A stretch of DNA of 64,000 nucleotides from Actinomycetes bacterium (GCA_021848365.1 JAJZUS010000002.1:124001-188000); one strand, 5' to 3'; positions 41,689 through 55,533 are shown, numbered from the stretch's first letter. Program-made: numbers and translations. Notes: generated from the letters alone by a model not told the origin.

Positions 41689-42696
41689 ATGTCTCTCGCA
41701 GATTTCCCCCGCTACCCGCTGATGCTGGGCCCCTCTCCGATCCACCGACTCGACCGACTCACGGAGTACCTGGGCGGGGCGACGATCTGGGCGAAGCGTG
41801 AGGACGTCAACTCGGTCCTGGCCTTCGGGGGCAACAAGGTCCGCAAGCTCGAGTACCTCGTCGCCGACGCCCTGGCACAGGGGTGCGACACCCTCGTCTC
41901 GATCGGTGGCGTCCAGTCGAACCACACGCGCCAGGTGGCCGCCGCCGCGGCCAAGGTCGGGCTCAAGTGCGTCTTGATCCAAGAGAGCTGGGTCGACTGG
42001 CCCGACGTCACCTACGACCGGGTGGGCAACATCCTGCTGAGCCGGATCATGGGGGCCGACGTTCGCCTGGTGAAGGCCGACTTCGGCATCGGCGTGAAGG
42101 CGAGTTGGGAGCACGCCCTCGCGGAGCTCGAGGCCGCGGGCCATCGGCCCTACGCGATTCCGGCCGGCGCCTCGGACCACCGGCTCGGTGGACTGGGCTT
42201 CGCCAACTGGGCTCTCGAGGTCGAGGCCCAGGAGAAGGAGATGGGCGTCGCCTTCGACTACGTGGTGGTGTGCTCGGTGACCGGGTCGACCCAGGCGGGC
42301 ATGGTCGCGGGCTTCGCCCTCCACGACCTGCCTCACAAGGTCATCGGGATCGACGCCTCGGCGAAGCCGGTCGAGACGCGTCGCCAGATCACCCGGATCG
42401 CCCGGGCGACGGCCGAACTCATCGGCGTCGGACGCAAGATCGGCGACGAGGAGATCATCCTCGACACTCGCTACCACGCCGGCACGTACGGGGTCCCCGA
42501 CGAGCGCACGCTCCACGCCATCGGGCTGGGCGCCTCGCTGGAGGCGATGATCACCGACCCCGTCTACGAGGGCAAGTCGCTCGCCGGCCTGATCGACCTC
42601 GTCCAGCGCCACGAGATCGAGCCCGACGCCAACGTCCTCTACGCGCACCTGGGCGGGCAGCCGGCGATCAACGCCTACGCCGCTCGATTCCACTAG
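41689..42696 (+). CDS. acdS: 1-aminocyclopropane-1-carboxylate deaminase
   Basis: 335 residues, ATG with GGAGAGGAG. Opens the cyclopropane ring of ACC to 2-oxobutyrate and ammonia. The whole sequence follows the Pseudomonas enzyme: [22 protein letters not shown] lysine Lys50 ([11 protein letters not shown]), [24 protein letters not shown]. The residues that separate true ACC deaminases from D-cysteine desulfhydrases are those of a deaminase: Tyr267, Tyr293, Glu294 (VYEGKS) and Leu321 (YAHLGGQP), matching Tyr268, Tyr294, Glu295 and Leu322. Own promoter possible (TAACGT upstream). Ends on a shared CTAG. Confidence 0.92.
   Translation: MSLADFPRYPLMLGPSPIHRLDRLTEYLGGATIWAKREDVNSVLAFGGNKVRKLEYLVADALAQGCDTLVSIGGVQSNHTRQVAAAAAKVGLKCVLIQESWVDWPDVTYDRVGNILLSRIMGADVRLVKADFGIGVKASWEHALAELEAAGHRPYAIPAGASDHRLGGLGFANWALEVEAQEKEMGVAFDYVVVCSVTGSTQAGMVAGFALHDLPHKVIGIDASAKPVETRRQITRIARATAELIGVGRKIGDEEIILDTRYHAGTYGVPDERTLHAIGLGASLEAMITDPVYEGKSLAGLIDLVQRHEIEPDANVLYAHLGGQPAINAYAARFH
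42693..42696. other. Shared CTAG double stop
   Basis: CTAG supplies TAG stops on both strands for acdS (+) and the PQ-loop gene (-). Confidence 0.9.
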
Positions 42697-43313
42697 ACGG
42701 CGAGGGCCTCGGCCATCTCTCGGGCCACCATCGCCTCCCGGTGGCGCCACCAGGCGAGCACGGTGATCGCGACGTTCGCGAGGCCGGCGACCGCCGTCGC
42801 GGCGAGGGCGGCCCAGAGGTGGGCCCCCGAGTAGTAGGCGACCCACAGCACCGAGCCGACCGAGCCGAGGGCCCAGGAGCCGACCGAGACGCCCGCCGCG
42901 TGCACCTCGCGCACCAGCTCGAGCAGCTGGGGCCCGCGGTTCACCATCATCGCGACGCCCGTCCCGTAGACGCCCCCGGGCCAGCCCCAGAGCATGGTCG
43001 GCAGCACACACGACGCGACGAAGAACGTCGCGGTGGTGAGGACCGTCCGACCGTGGCGCCACGGCCGCAAGCGCAGGACGATCCCCAGCTGGAGGGGCAG
43101 GACGATGAGGCTCCCCATGACGATCGTCCACGATCGGTCGACGGCGCCGTAGGTGATCCAAAACCCGCCCATCAGGACGAACAGGACCCACGTGGCGACC
43201 GAGACCCCGTCGAGGCCCCGCCGGTGCAACCGACGGAACTGAGCCGCCGTGCCGACGAGGCCGACCCCCACGGCCACCCATCCCAGGATGGGGGCGAGGG
43301 TGTGGAAGCTCAC
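42693..43313 (-). CDS. Membrane protein with two PQ-loop-like (SWEET/SemiSWEET-type) repeats
   Basis: 206 residues, about seven membrane helices. Two similar halves: residues 10-75 ([20 protein letters not shown], then FWITYGA) and 125-190 ([20 protein letters not shown], then VLWVAYYSG). The spacing of a basic segment, G-(L/V)-S-x-x-(T/S)-W and a Trp/Tyr-rich helix matches the PQ-loop repeat of SWEET and SemiSWEET sugar transporters. In SWEETs two three-helix units are joined by a linker helix, which fits the count. Substrate unknown. The GTG start is 6 nt after TAGCCT, which itself begins with the leuA stop codon. Confidence 0.68.
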   Translation of the reverse strand: MSFHTLAPILGWVAVGVGLVGTAAQFRRLHRRGLDGVSVATWVLFVLMGGFWITYGAVDRSWTIVMGSLIVLPLQLGIVLRLRPWRHGRTVLTTATFFVASCVLPTMLWGWPGGVYGTGVAMMVNRGPQLLELVREVHAAGVSVGSWALGSVGSVLWVAYYSGAHLWAALAATAVAGLANVAITVLAWWRHREAMVAREMAEALAV

Positions 43314-43322
43314 ACCGTCAGG

Positions 43323-45098
<1,776 letters not shown>

Positions 45099-45099
<1 letters not shown>

Positions 45100-45137
45100 T
45101 ATGTCAGCAGCAGCTCGTTGACGACGTTGGTGCTCAC
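45099..45137 (-). CDS. leuL: leuA leader peptide (attenuation)
   Basis: Twelve codons from a GTG: V-S-T-N-V-V-N-E-L-L-L-T, then TAG. Three consecutive CTG leucine codons lie just before the stop, with two valine codons earlier. A promoter (TGGACA, 16 bases, TAGACT) ends 7 nt before the GTG, so the transcript would begin at the leader start. When charged Leu-tRNA is scarce the ribosome should stall at the Leu codons and favour antitermination. Too short for similarity searching; the call rests on codon content, position and the terminator behind it. Confidence 0.85.
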
Positions 45138-45144
45138 GCTGGGC

Positions 45145-45172
45145 AGTCTACCGCCGAGGACCTCCGTGTCCA
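45145..45172 (-). promoter_or_regulatory. leuA promoter
   Basis: -35 TGGACA (45167-45172), 16-base spacer, -10 TAGACT (45145-45150), then 7 nt to the leader peptide GTG. The TAGACTGCC string is shared with the ilvD promoter. Confidence 0.7.
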
Positions 45173-45187
45173 GTCGGGGCGAAACGC

Positions 45188-45193
45188 TAACGT
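45188..45193 (+). promoter_or_regulatory. Leaderless-type -10 element of the small gene at 45200
   Basis: TAACGT followed by GGGGGC (6 nt) and the GTG start. Confidence 0.45.
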
Positions 45194-45199
45194 GGGGGC

Positions 45200-45352
45200 G
45201 TGCGAGCCCTCAAGCGTTCCCTCCGGATCTTCCTGATCGTCGGCCTGGTCGGCGCAGTGGCGGGCGCAGCGGTCGTACTGGTCCGGCGTCGACGCGACGC
45301 CGGGGACGTCGGCCCCGAGTGGCCGGACGTCCCCGCCAAGCCCGAGGCGTAA
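45200..45352 (+). CDS. Small single-span membrane protein
   Basis: 50 residues, GTG start. Basic N-terminus RALKRSLR, one membrane helix [19 protein letters not shown], then RRRR and an acidic/Pro tail ending [12 protein letters not shown]. This layout recurs in small actinobacterial membrane proteins of unknown function. Support: a well-formed -10 element 6 nt upstream, position in a proper intergenic gap, and a compact membrane-protein composition. The AKR gene begins 22 bases after the stop with its own AAGGAG, so they may share a transcript. Confidence 0.65.
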   Translation: MRALKRSLRIFLIVGLVGAVAGAAVVLVRRRRDAGDVGPEWPDVPAKPEA

Positions 45353-45374
45353 GCCTCCTAGTCCAAGGAGTCGT

Positions 45375-46355
45375 ATGGCGACCATGGAATACCGCCGTCT
45401 CGGCCGTGCCGGCGTCAAAGTGAGCGTGCTGTCCTTCGGCAGTTGGGTCACCTTCGGCAACTCCGATCAGATTCAGAACGCCAGCCAGGCCGCCGAGTGC
45501 CTGGCCGCCGCGAAGGACGCCGGCGTCAACTTCTTCGACAACGCCGAGGCCTACGCCAGCGGCGAGTCGGAGCGCGTCATGGGACTCGCGATCCGGGAGC
45601 TCGGCTGGGCGCGCCACGAGTACCTGATCTCGACGAAGCTCTTCTGGGGTCTGCACGAGTTGCCCAACATGCGCAACACCCTCAACCGCAAGTACCTGAT
45701 GCAGGCCATCGACGGCTCCCTCGAACGCCTCGGCCTCGACTTCGTCGACCTCGTGTTCTGCCACCGCCCCGACCCCCAGACGCCGATCGAGGAGACGGTC
45801 TGGGCCATGAGCGACATGGTGTCGTCGGGCAAGGCGCTCTACTGGGGCACCTCGGAGTGGAGCGCCGACGAGATTCGCGCCGCCTACGACATCGCCGACC
45901 GCCACCACCTCCACAAGCCCGTGATGGAGCAGCCGCAGTACAACGTCCTCTGGCGCGACCGCGTCGAGAAGGAGTACCGGCGTCTCTACGAGGACCTCGG
46001 ACTCGGCACCACGATCTGGTCGCCGCTCGCGTCCGGCCTGCTGACGGGCAAGTACCTCAACGGGATCCCCGAGGGGTCGCGCGCCACGCTGCCCGGCTAC
46101 GAGTGGCTCCGGGGCATGCTGACCGACCCCGATCGCAACGCTCGCGTCGCCCGACTGAAGGCCATCGCCGACGAGCTCGGCGTGAGCCTCACCCAACTCT
46201 CCCTCGCCTGGTGCGTGAAGAACCCGAACGTCTCGACGGTCATCACGGGCGCCTCCTCGGCGGCCCAGGTCCGCGAGAACATGACCGCCCTCGACGTCGT
46301 CGAGCTGCTCGACGACGAGGTGATGCGCCGTATCGACGAGATCAGCTACTTCTGA
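45375..46355 (+). CDS. Aldo/keto reductase (Kv-beta/YghZ type)
   Basis: 326 residues. NADPH-dependent oxidoreductase with the TIM-barrel tetrad: Asp and Tyr in [14 protein letters not shown], Lys in LISTKLFWG, His in [26 protein letters not shown] and [19 protein letters not shown] are typical of the voltage-gated potassium channel beta subunit/YghZ branch (AKR6/AKR14), which reduces methylglyoxal and similar aldehydes. ATG with AAGGAG 8 bases upstream. It ends back to back with serA at TGATCA. Confidence 0.93.
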   Translation: MATMEYRRLGRAGVKVSVLSFGSWVTFGNSDQIQNASQAAECLAAAKDAGVNFFDNAEAYASGESERVMGLAIRELGWARHEYLISTKLFWGLHELPNMRNTLNRKYLMQAIDGSLERLGLDFVDLVFCHRPDPQTPIEETVWAMSDMVSSGKALYWGTSEWSADEIRAAYDIADRHHLHKPVMEQPQYNVLWRDRVEKEYRRLYEDLGLGTTIWSPLASGLLTGKYLNGIPEGSRATLPGYEWLRGMLTDPDRNARVARLKAIADELGVSLTQLSLAWCVKNPNVSTVITGASSAAQVRENMTALDVVELLDDEVMRRIDEISYF

Positions 46356-46358
46356 TCA
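46353..46358. other. TGATCA back-to-back stop codons
   Basis: Joins the ends of the AKR gene (+) and serA (-) with no intervening base. Confidence 0.9.
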
Positions 46359-47930
46359 CCGTAGCGAGATCGAGTGGATGTCCTGGATCCCCTCGGTCTC
46401 GCGCAGCCGCTCGATGACGGCCGACGGGGTCGGCGAGTCCGTGGAGAGGACCATCAGCGCCGTCCGGCGCGCGGGGTCCGGCCCGACCGCCATCGACGAG
46501 ATGGACACCTGAGCCTCCCCGAGCGCGAGACCGACGCGGCCGATCATGCCGGGACGGTCGTCGTTGCGCACCACCAGCATCGCGCTCGCGGGGGGGATCT
46601 CGACGGCGTGACCGTCGACGGCGACGAGACGCGTCTCTAGCCGCGTGCCGATCGTCATGAGCGTGCCGGACACGGCGTGGTCCCCCGAGCGCACGGTGAT
46701 CAGGTTGACGTACTCGGGTGACTCGACCGTCGAGACCTCGCCCCAGGTGATCGAGTGATCCTTCGCCATCTGCGGCGCGTTCACGAAGGAGACCCCGTCG
46801 TGGCCGGTCGCGCTCAGGAGCCCCTTCAGGGCGCTCAGGGTCAGGATCTTCGTTCCCGCCCCCGCGAGCTCGCCCTGGTAGATCACCTCGAGGTCGGCCG
46901 GCCGGCCGTCCAGGAGCCCGCCGATGAAGCGGCCGAGGAGCTCCGCGAGCCCCATGAAGGGCCGCACCACGTTCGACACCTCACCGGCCGCCACGTTGAC
47001 GGCGAAGGGGACGAAGTCCCCGGCGAGGGCCAGCTGAACCTGCTCGGCGATCGTGACGCCGGCCTTGTCCTGCGCCTCCGTCGTGGAGGCGCCGAGGTGC
47101 GGCACCGCGACGACCGAGGCCAACTCGAAGAGGGGCGACTCCGTCGTCGGCTCCTTCGCGAAGACGTCCAGCGCCGCGCCGTGCACGTGTCCGCTGCGAA
47201 TCGCGGCGGCGAGGTCGTCCTCGTTCACGATGCCCCCGCGCGCGGCGTTGACGATGCGCACCCCGACCTTGGTCTTCGCCAAGGCGGCGGCGTCGATGAG
47301 GTTGAGCGTCTCCTTGGTCTTCGGTAGGTGGACGGTGATGAAGTCACTCTGGGCGAGCAGTCGGTCGAGGTCGACCAGGTCGACGCCCATGTGTCGGGCC
47401 CGCTCCTCCGAGATGTACGGGTCGAAGGCGATGAGCCGCATGCCGAAGGCGAGTGCCCGCTGCGCGACGAGGGCGCCGATCTTTCCGAGTCCCACGATTC
47501 CGAGCGTCTTGCCGTAGACCTCGACGCCCTCCCACTTGGAACGCTCCCACTTGCCCGCCTTGAGGGCCGCGTGGGCCTGGGGGATGTTGCGGGCCTGGGC
47601 CAGCAGGAGCGCGAAGGCGTGCTCGGCGGCCGAGACGATGTTGGACTGCGGGGCGTTCACGACCATCACGCCGAGCTCGGTGGCGCGGGCCACGTCGACG
47701 TTGTCGAGGCCGATGCCGGCTCGACCCACCACCACCAGGTCGCGTCCGGCCTCGAGGGCCGCCGCGTCCACCTGGGTCGCCGAGCGAATGATGAGGGCGT
47801 GCGCCCCGGCCAGGGCTTCGCGCAGCTCCTCGGGCGAGAGCCCGAGACGGACGTCCACCTCGTGACCGGCGGCTCGCAACTCCTCGAGTCCCGACGGGGC
47901 AATCTCCTCGGTCACCAAAACGCGAGCCAC
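46356..47930 (-). CDS. serA: D-3-phosphoglycerate dehydrogenase
   Basis: First step of serine synthesis. 524 residues, the long type 1 form of actinobacteria: catalytic and NAD domains (VVVGRAGIGLDNVD, LGIVGLGKIGALVAQRAL, VNAARGGIVNEDDL, the active-site His region VAVPHLGASTTEAQ), then an intervening (ASB) domain, then a C-terminal ACT domain (MLVVRNDDRPGMIGRVGLAL) for serine feedback. GTG start with GGAG. aspC lies directly upstream on the same strand; a separate TAGCCT promoter element is in the gap. serC is close by, divergent from aspC. Confidence 0.96.
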   Translation of the reverse strand: MARVLVTEEIAPSGLEELRAAGHEVDVRLGLSPEELREALAGAHALIIRSATQVDAAALEAGRDLVVVGRAGIGLDNVDVARATELGVMVVNAPQSNIVSAAEHAFALLLAQARNIPQAHAALKAGKWERSKWEGVEVYGKTLGIVGLGKIGALVAQRALAFGMRLIAFDPYISEERARHMGVDLVDLDRLLAQSDFITVHLPKTKETLNLIDAAALAKTKVGVRIVNAARGGIVNEDDLAAAIRSGHVHGAALDVFAKEPTTESPLFELASVVAVPHLGASTTEAQDKAGVTIAEQVQLALAGDFVPFAVNVAAGEVSNVVRPFMGLAELLGRFIGGLLDGRPADLEVIYQGELAGAGTKILTLSALKGLLSATGHDGVSFVNAPQMAKDHSITWGEVSTVESPEYVNLITVRSGDHAVSGTLMTIGTRLETRLVAVDGHAVEIPPASAMLVVRNDDRPGMIGRVGLALGEAQVSISSMAVGPDPARRTALMVLSTDSPTPSAVIERLRETEGIQDIHSISLR

Positions 47931-47947
47931 GTCACTCCAATCCTCAG

Positions 47948-47967
47948 GGGGGGTGCCCCCCAGGCTA
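47948..47967 (-). promoter_or_regulatory. -10 element and G/C hairpin upstream of serA
   Basis: TAGCCT at 47962-47967 on the minus strand, followed by a G/C palindrome (GGGGG-CACC-CCCCC, 47948-47961) at the predicted start of the 25-base leader. The hairpin has no T-run. It may lie in the serA leader or mark the end of the aspC transcript. Confidence 0.4.
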
Positions 47968-47976
47968 CCGGTCGGC

Positions 47977-50335
<2,359 letters not shown>

Positions 50336-50347
50336 GGCGGGGACGTC

Positions 50348-51391
50348 TCAGTCGGTGTCGCCGCCTGAGACGTCCGCGACCTTCTGCTTGCCGGCCGACA
50401 CGAAGGGCATCATCGCTCGCAGGTCCTTGCCGACCTGCTCGATGGGGTGGCGCTTGCCGGCCTCGCGTAGCTCCCGGTAGCGGGGGCGGCCGATCTCGTT
50501 CTCCTTGATCCACTCGGCCGCGAAGCGGCCGTCCTGGATCTCGGCGAGGATGTTGCGCATCTCGTCCTTCACCTGCTCGGTGATGACACGCGGTCCGCGG
50601 GTCAGGTCGCCGTACTCGGCCGTGTCCGAGACCGAGAAGCGCATCCCGGTGATGCCCTCCTCGTACATGAGGTCGACGATCAGCTTCAGCTCGTGGAGCA
50701 CCTCGAAGTAGGCGCTCTCGGGCTGGTAGCCGGCCTCGGTCAGCACCTCGTAGCCCGCGCGCACCAGGGCCGAGACCCCGCCGCACAGGACGGCCTGCTC
50801 ACCGAAGAGGTCCGTCTCCGTCTCCTCGGTGAACGTGGTCTCGAGGACGCCGGCCCGGGTCGCGCCGATGCCGTGGGCGTAGGCGAGCGCGAGGTCGTGG
50901 GCGTGACCGGTCGCGTCGTGGTGCACCGCGATCAGCGACGGCACCCCGCCCCCCTCGACGTAGGTCCGACGCACCAGGTGCCCGGGTCCCTTGGGGGCGA
51001 CCATCACGACGTCGACGTCGGACGGTGGCTCGATCAGGTTGAAGCGGATGTTGAAGCCGTGGGCGAACATGAGGCACTTCCCGGCGCTCAGGTGCGGGGC
51101 GATCTCGAGGTCGTAGATCCGCTTCTGCTCCGTGTCGGGGAGCAGCACCATGATCACGTCGGCCTCGGCCACCGCGTCCGCGATTCCGAGCACGCGCAGT
51201 CCGGCGTCCTCGGCCTTGTGGACCGAGGAGGACTCGGGGCGCAGTCCCACGCGCACGTCGAAGCCGCTGTCGTGCAGGTTGAGCGCGTGGGCGTGCCCCT
51301 GGGATCCGTAGCCGAGGATCGCGATCTTGCGGCTCTTCAGGACCTCGGGCTTCGCGTCACGCTCGTAGAACATCGTGGCCATCGTCATCAC
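50348..51391 (-). CDS. ilvC: Ketol-acid reductoisomerase (class I)
   Basis: Second common step of Val and Ile synthesis. About 340 residues. NADPH-binding [24 protein letters not shown], the catalytic AHGFNIRF and [13 protein letters not shown], and the metal-binding acids in [16 protein letters not shown] and SDTAEYGDL. The overlapping GTG at 51391 and ATGs at 51388 and 51382 are all in frame; the ATG at 51382 has GGAG at good spacing. Third gene of ilvB-ilvN-ilvC under the ilv attenuator. Confidence 0.96.
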   Translation of the reverse strand: MMTMATMFYERDAKPEVLKSRKIAILGYGSQGHAHALNLHDSGFDVRVGLRPESSSVHKAEDAGLRVLGIADAVAEADVIMVLLPDTEQKRIYDLEIAPHLSAGKCLMFAHGFNIRFNLIEPPSDVDVVMVAPKGPGHLVRRTYVEGGGVPSLIAVHHDATGHAHDLALAYAHGIGATRAGVLETTFTEETETDLFGEQAVLCGGVSALVRAGYEVLTEAGYQPESAYFEVLHELKLIVDLMYEEGITGMRFSVSDTAEYGDLTRGPRVITEQVKDEMRNILAEIQDGRFAAEWIKENEIGRPRYRELREAGKRHPIEQVGKDLRAMMPFVSAGKQKVADVSGGDTD

Positions 51392-51936
51392 TCCTCGTGG
51401 GTGGCGGTCCGGCCCAGTCTAGGGAGCGCCACGCGCCCCGTCCGGTGGAGCTCGACGTCGGGGAACGACTCGAGCGAGCGCTCCAGGGCGTCGCAGGCTC
51501 CCGGCGTGCCGGCGAGCATGACCGTGAGCGCCGCGCCGTCCACGTCGACGATCGAGGCCCCGGCTCCGGCGGCGAGATCGAGGAGCCGGCCCCTCGACGC
51601 GTCGTCGACGGGGACGGTCGCGAGCAGCAGCTCGCGCTCGAGGGCGTCCTGGGGCGACAGGTCGGTGATCGCGACCACGTTCACCAACTTGTCGAGCTGC
51701 CCGACGATCTGCTCGAGCGGCGCCGACTCGGCGTCGACCACGATGGTCACGCGGCTGAACCGGGCGTCGCTCTCCGCCGGCGCGACCGCCAGGGAGTAGA
51801 TGTTGAACCCGCGACGGGCGAACATCCCGGCGATGCGCGCGAGCACGCCCGCCTTGTTCTCCACCAGGACCGACAGGATGTGGTGACGGACCGGCGTGTG
51901 GACCGTGTCGCCGAGGAACGGCTCCGGGGGGGTCAT
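51388..51936 (-). CDS. ilvN: Acetolactate synthase small (regulatory) subunit
   Basis: 182 residues, ATG overlapping the ilvB stop (ATGA). N-terminal ACT domain [21 protein letters not shown] with [11 protein letters not shown], which binds valine for feedback, and a C-terminal ACT-like half from about residue 95 ([11 protein letters not shown]). Activates IlvB and makes it sensitive to branched-chain amino acids. A longer in-frame reading into ilvB is a shadow. Confidence 0.95.
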   Translation of the reverse strand: MTPPEPFLGDTVHTPVRHHILSVLVENKAGVLARIAGMFARRGFNIYSLAVAPAESDARFSRVTIVVDAESAPLEQIVGQLDKLVNVVAITDLSPQDALERELLLATVPVDDASRGRLLDLAAGAGASIVDVDGAALTVMLAGTPGACDALERSLESFPDVELHRTGRVALPRLGRTATHEE

Positions 51937-53645
51937 CGCGCACCCCGCTGCGACGGGTGGACCATGATGTCGTCGTTGGACGCGCCCGCGGGGACCATCG
52001 GGAAGACCTTCTCCGAGGCGTCGGTGCGGAAGTCGATCACGACGGGCACGTCGGTGATCGCGTTGGCCTCGTCGATGACGTCCGCCATCTCCTTCACGTT
52101 CGTGGCGCGCAGTCCGACGCACCCCATGGCCTCCGCCCATTTGACGTAGTCCGGTAGGTCGGGTGAGAGATAGACCTCGCTGTAACGCTCGTCGTAGAAC
52201 ATCTCCTGCCACTGGCGGACCATGCCGAGGTACGCGTTGTTGAGGATCGCCACCTTGATCGGGATGCCCTCGCTGCGCGCCGTGACCAGCTCCTGGGCCG
52301 TCATCTGGAAGCAGCCATCACCGTCGATGCACCAGACGGTGCGGTCCGGCCGGCCGACCTTGGCGCCGATCGCCGCCGGCACGCCGAAGCCCATGGTGCC
52401 GGCCCCCCCGGAGTTGATCCAGGTGTTCGGCTCCTCGAAGGGCCAGTACTGGGCCGCCCACATCTGGTGCTGACCCACCCCCGAGGCGACGATGGTGCCC
52501 GATTCAGCCGTCTCGGCGATCGCCTGGATGACGTGCTGGGGTCGCAGCGGACCGTCCACCTCGGGCTCCTCGTAGGTGAGCGGGTACCGCTCCCGCCACT
52601 CGTCGATCTCGCGCCACCAGTCGTCGAGGGGCTGCGGACGGGCGCCGGCCTGGTCGAAGGCCCGTAGGGCCGTCGCCACGTCGGTCTGCAGAGCGACGTC
52701 CGGACGGCGGATCTTGCCGAACTCGGCGCGGTCGATGTCCACGTGGACGACCTTCGCGTCGGGCGCGAAGGAGGCGATCCGTCCGGTCACGCGGTCGTCG
52801 AAGCGAGCCCCGAGAGTGAGGAGTAGATCAGACCTCTGCATCGCGATCACCGCGGCGTAGGTCCCGTGCATCCCCGGCATGCCCAGGTGCTGGTGGTGAG
52901 AGTCGGGGAAGGCGCCGCGGGCCATCAGCGTCGTCACCACCGGGATGCGCGTGCGCTCGGCGAAGGCCAGCAGTTCGGCGCTCGCCCGGGACTTGAGGGT
53001 TCCCCCGCCGACGTACAGGACCGGACGCCGCGACGCGGCGATGAGCGCCACGGCGCGGTCGAGGTCGTCCTCGTCGAGCTCGATCGTGGGGCGATACCCC
53101 GGCAGGTCGTACTCGTCGACCGTGGCCGGGTACCACCAGTCCATCGTCGACTGGGCCACGTCCTTCGGCACGTCGATGAGGACGGGGCCCGGCCGACCGG
53201 TCGTGGCGAGGTGGAACGCGGCGGCGACCGCCCGGGGGAGCTCGTGGGCCGACTGGACGAGGAAGTTGTGCTTGGTCACGCCCATCGTGATGCCGGTGAT
53301 GTCGCACTCCTGAAACGCGTCGAGGCCGATCGAGGCCGTCGCCACCTGGCCCGTGATCACCACGAGGGGGGTCGAGTCCATGTGGGCGTTGGTGATCGGC
53401 GTCACGATGTTCGTCGCACCCGGCCCGCTGGTGACCATCGCCACCCCCGGTCGCCCCGTCGCCTGGGCGTAGCCCTCGGCCATGTGGCCGGCGCCCTGCT
53501 CGTGCCGCACGAGGATGTGACGCAACGAGGAGTCGAGGAGCGGGTCGTAGACGGGCAGGATGGCGCCGCCCGGCAGGCCGAAGACGGTATCCACGCCCTG
53601 CTGCTCGAGGCTCTTGATGAGTGCTTGGGCTCCAGTGAGTTGCAC
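51933..53645 (-). CDS. ilvB: Acetolactate synthase large subunit
   Basis: TPP-dependent first common step of Val/Leu and Ile synthesis. 570 residues. The catalytic Glu in [30 protein letters not shown]-binding ARFDDRVTG, and the TPP-Mg motif [15 protein letters not shown] ending in [15 protein letters not shown] start with GAGAGA. Preceded by the leader peptide, hairpin and terminator at 53681-53774. Its pyruvate or 2-oxobutyrate substrate could partly come from the ACC deaminase encoded 11 kb away. Confidence 0.97.
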   Translation of the reverse strand: MQLTGAQALIKSLEQQGVDTVFGLPGGAILPVYDPLLDSSLRHILVRHEQGAGHMAEGYAQATGRPGVAMVTSGPGATNIVTPITNAHMDSTPLVVITGQVATASIGLDAFQECDITGITMGVTKHNFLVQSAHELPRAVAAAFHLATTGRPGPVLIDVPKDVAQSTMDWWYPATVDEYDLPGYRPTIELDEDDLDRAVALIAASRRPVLYVGGGTLKSRASAELLAFAERTRIPVVTTLMARGAFPDSHHQHLGMPGMHGTYAAVIAMQRSDLLLTLGARFDDRVTGRIASFAPDAKVVHVDIDRAEFGKIRRPDVALQTDVATALRAFDQAGARPQPLDDWWREIDEWRERYPLTYEEPEVDGPLRPQHVIQAIAETAESGTIVASGVGQHQMWAAQYWPFEEPNTWINSGGAGTMGFGVPAAIGAKVGRPDRTVWCIDGDGCFQMTAQELVTARSEGIPIKVAILNNAYLGMVRQWQEMFYDERYSEVYLSPDLPDYVKWAEAMGCVGLRATNVKEMADVIDEANAITDVPVVIDFRTDASEKVFPMVPAGASNDDIMVHPSQRGAR

Positions 53646-53680
53646 GGTGTCTCTCTTCGTGTGGTGGCTGTCAGAAAACG

Positions 53681-53705
53681 AAAAAAGCCTCCCTTTCGGG
53701 AGGCT
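53681..53705 (-). terminator. Attenuator terminator upstream of ilvB
   Basis: On the minus strand: AGCCTCCC-GAAA-GGGAGGCT followed by a T-run. An 8-bp stem with a stable GNRA loop, 35 bases before the ilvB start and behind the leader peptide. Confidence 0.92.
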
Positions 53706-53732
53706 CCGGTCGCATGAAGACGTGAGGACCGG
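53706..53732 (-). promoter_or_regulatory. Leader hairpin between ilv leader peptide and terminator
   Basis: CCGGTC (53727-53732) pairs with GACCGG (53706-53711) around a 15-base loop, starting 3 bases after the leader stop codon. Candidate control hairpin that competes with the antiterminator. Confidence 0.65.
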
Positions 53733-53735
53733 CGC

Positions 53736-53774
53736 CTATCCCCCTACTACCAGAATCAGCGCAACGGCAGTCAC
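53736..53774 (-). CDS. ilvL: ilvBNC leader peptide (attenuation)
   Basis: Twelve codons from a GTG: V-T-A-V-A-L-I-L-V-V-G-G, then TAG. After the initiator it holds Val, Leu, Ile, Leu, Val, Val, that is, codons for all three end products of the pathway. A TTATAT element lies 6 nt upstream of the GTG, so the transcript would start at the leader. The hairpin and terminator follow at once. Stalling at any of the branched-chain codons would relieve termination. Same length and same GTG start as the leuA leader. Confidence 0.85.
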   Translation of the reverse strand: MTAVALILVVGG

Positions 53775-53780
53775 GACCCC

Positions 53781-53786
53781 ATATAA
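53781..53786 (-). promoter_or_regulatory. -10 element of the ilvBNC operon
   Basis: TTATAT, then GGGGTC (6 nt), then the leader peptide GTG, 32 bases from the ilvD stop. No clear -35. Confidence 0.55.
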
Positions 53787-53817
53787 GCACACCACGCGGA
53801 GCGGAGCCAGTCGTCGG

Positions 53818-55497
53818 CTACGCCGACGTGACGGCCCCGCGCTCGGCGCCCTGGACCAGTCGCGCGAACTTCTCGAGCACGCCCGTCTCGTAGCGCGGCG
53901 TGAAGGGGCGCTGCCGGCTCGCTCGCTCGGCGAGGACGGCGGGTTCGACGAGGAGGTCGATCCGGTTCGCCGTGACGTCGATCTCGATGACGTCCCCGTC
54001 CTCGACGAGGCCGATCGGACCCCCGTCGAGCGCCTCGGGAGCGACGTGACCCACGCAGAAGCCGTGAGTGCCCCCGCTGAAGCGCCCGTCGGTGACGAGG
54101 GCGGAGTCCGCGCCGCGGCCCACGCCCTTCATCGCGCCGGTCACGGCGAGCATCTCGCGCATCCCCGGCCCCGCCTTCGGCCCCTCGTAGCGGATGACGA
54201 CCACCGTCTGCGGCTGGATCTCGCCGGCGAGAATGGCCGTCATCGCGGCGTCCTCGCCGTCGAAGACGCGCGCGGTGCCGCGGAACTGGAGCTGATCGAT
54301 GCCGGCCACCTTCACGACCGATCCCCTGGGGGCGAGCGAGCCGGTGAGGACGGCGATCCCGCCGCGATCGTGGATCGGATGGTCGAGGTCGTGGATCACC
54401 GACCCGTCGGGCTGGCGGGCCGAGACGTCGGCCAGGCTCTCGGCCATCGTCTTGCCGCTCACCGTCATCACGTCACCGTGCAGGAGACCCCGCTCGAGCA
54501 GGTGCGCCAGGACGACCGGAACGCCACCGACCGCGTCGATGTCGCTCATGTGGTACCGACCGTGGGGCTTGGTGTCGGCGATGTGGGGAACTCGGGCGGC
54601 CACGCGGTTGAAGTCGTCGAGGGACAGTTCGACGCGCGCCTCGTGGGCGATGGCGAGCAGGTGCAGCACCGCGTTCGTCGAGCCGCCGAGCGCCATGACG
54701 ACGGCGATCGCGTTCTCGAATGCCTCGCGCGTCATGATCTGGCGCGCGGTGATGCCACGGTCGAGCAGGTTGATGACCGCCCGACCGGCCGCGGCCGCGA
54801 ACTCCTCGCGGCGCGGGTCGATGGCCGGGACGCTCGCGCTGCCGAGCAGGGACATCCCGAGGGCCTCGCCCACGCTGGCCATCGTGTTGGCCGTGAACAT
54901 GCCCGCACAACTCCCCTCACCCGGGCACGCCGACAGCTCGATCGCCCGGAGCTCGTCGTCGGACATCGCGCCCACCGCGTTGGCCCCCACCGCCTCGAAC
55001 ACCGAGGTGATGTCGAGGGCCTGCCCGTCGTGGTGTCCCGGCATGATGGTTCCGCCGTACACGAAGACGCTCGGCAGATCGAGGCGCGCGGCGGCCATCA
55101 GCATGCCGGGTAGCGACTTGTCACAGCCGGCGAAGGTGACCAGCGCGTCGAAGCGTTCGGCGTGCATGACCGTCTCGACGGAGTCGGCGATGACCTCACG
55201 CGACACCAGCGACGCGCGCATGCCCTCGTGGCCCATCGAGATGCCGTCGGAGACGGCGATGGTGACGAACTCGAAGGGCACGCCCCCGACCTCTCGAATC
55301 GCCGACTTCGCGTGTCGCGCGAGGCGCTCGAGGGGCAGGTTGCAGGGCGTCACCTCGTTCCAGCTGGAGGCCACCCCGATCTGGGGCTTCGACATGTCGT
55401 CGTCGCCCAGTCCCATGGCGCGCAGCATGGCTCGGGCCGGGGCCCGGCCCTTGCCGAGCGTGACGTCGGTGCTACGGGGGCGGGGGTGCGAGGTCAT
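53818..55497 (-). CDS. ilvD: Dihydroxy-acid dehydratase
   Basis: Third common step of branched-chain synthesis. 559 residues. Cluster cysteines in [26 protein letters not shown] and [14 protein letters not shown], plus the C-terminal [20 protein letters not shown] with the catalytic Ser region. Needs a 2Fe-2S or 4Fe-4S cluster, supplied by Suf. The ATG lies 6 nt after TAGACT, so it is probably leaderless. It is monocistronic or runs on into ilvBNC, whose own promoter lies just after its stop. Confidence 0.96.
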   Translation of the reverse strand: MTSHPRPRSTDVTLGKGRAPARAMLRAMGLGDDDMSKPQIGVASSWNEVTPCNLPLERLARHAKSAIREVGGVPFEFVTIAVSDGISMGHEGMRASLVSREVIADSVETVMHAERFDALVTFAGCDKSLPGMLMAAARLDLPSVFVYGGTIMPGHHDGQALDITSVFEAVGANAVGAMSDDELRAIELSACPGEGSCAGMFTANTMASVGEALGMSLLGSASVPAIDPRREEFAAAAGRAVINLLDRGITARQIMTREAFENAIAVVMALGGSTNAVLHLLAIAHEARVELSLDDFNRVAARVPHIADTKPHGRYHMSDIDAVGGVPVVLAHLLERGLLHGDVMTVSGKTMAESLADVSARQPDGSVIHDLDHPIHDRGGIAVLTGSLAPRGSVVKVAGIDQLQFRGTARVFDGEDAAMTAILAGEIQPQTVVVIRYEGPKAGPGMREMLAVTGAMKGVGRGADSALVTDGRFSGGTHGFCVGHVAPEALDGGPIGLVEDGDVIEIDVTANRIDLLVEPAVLAERASRQRPFTPRYETGVLEKFARLVQGAERGAVTSA

Positions 55498-55503
55498 AGC
55501 GGC

Positions 55504-55509
55504 AGTCTA
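55504..55509 (-). promoter_or_regulatory. Leaderless-type -10 element of ilvD
   Basis: TAGACT, then GCCGCT (6 nt), then ATG on the minus strand. Same TAGACTGCC string as the leuA promoter. Confidence 0.6.
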
Positions 55510-55533
55510 CGAAAGCCGCCGCGGCCAGTTCGA

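Noticed and set aside
41689-42696. D-cysteine desulfhydrase instead of ACC deaminase
   Set aside because: Glu294 and Leu321 match the deaminase-specific residues; desulfhydrases carry Ser/Thr at these places.
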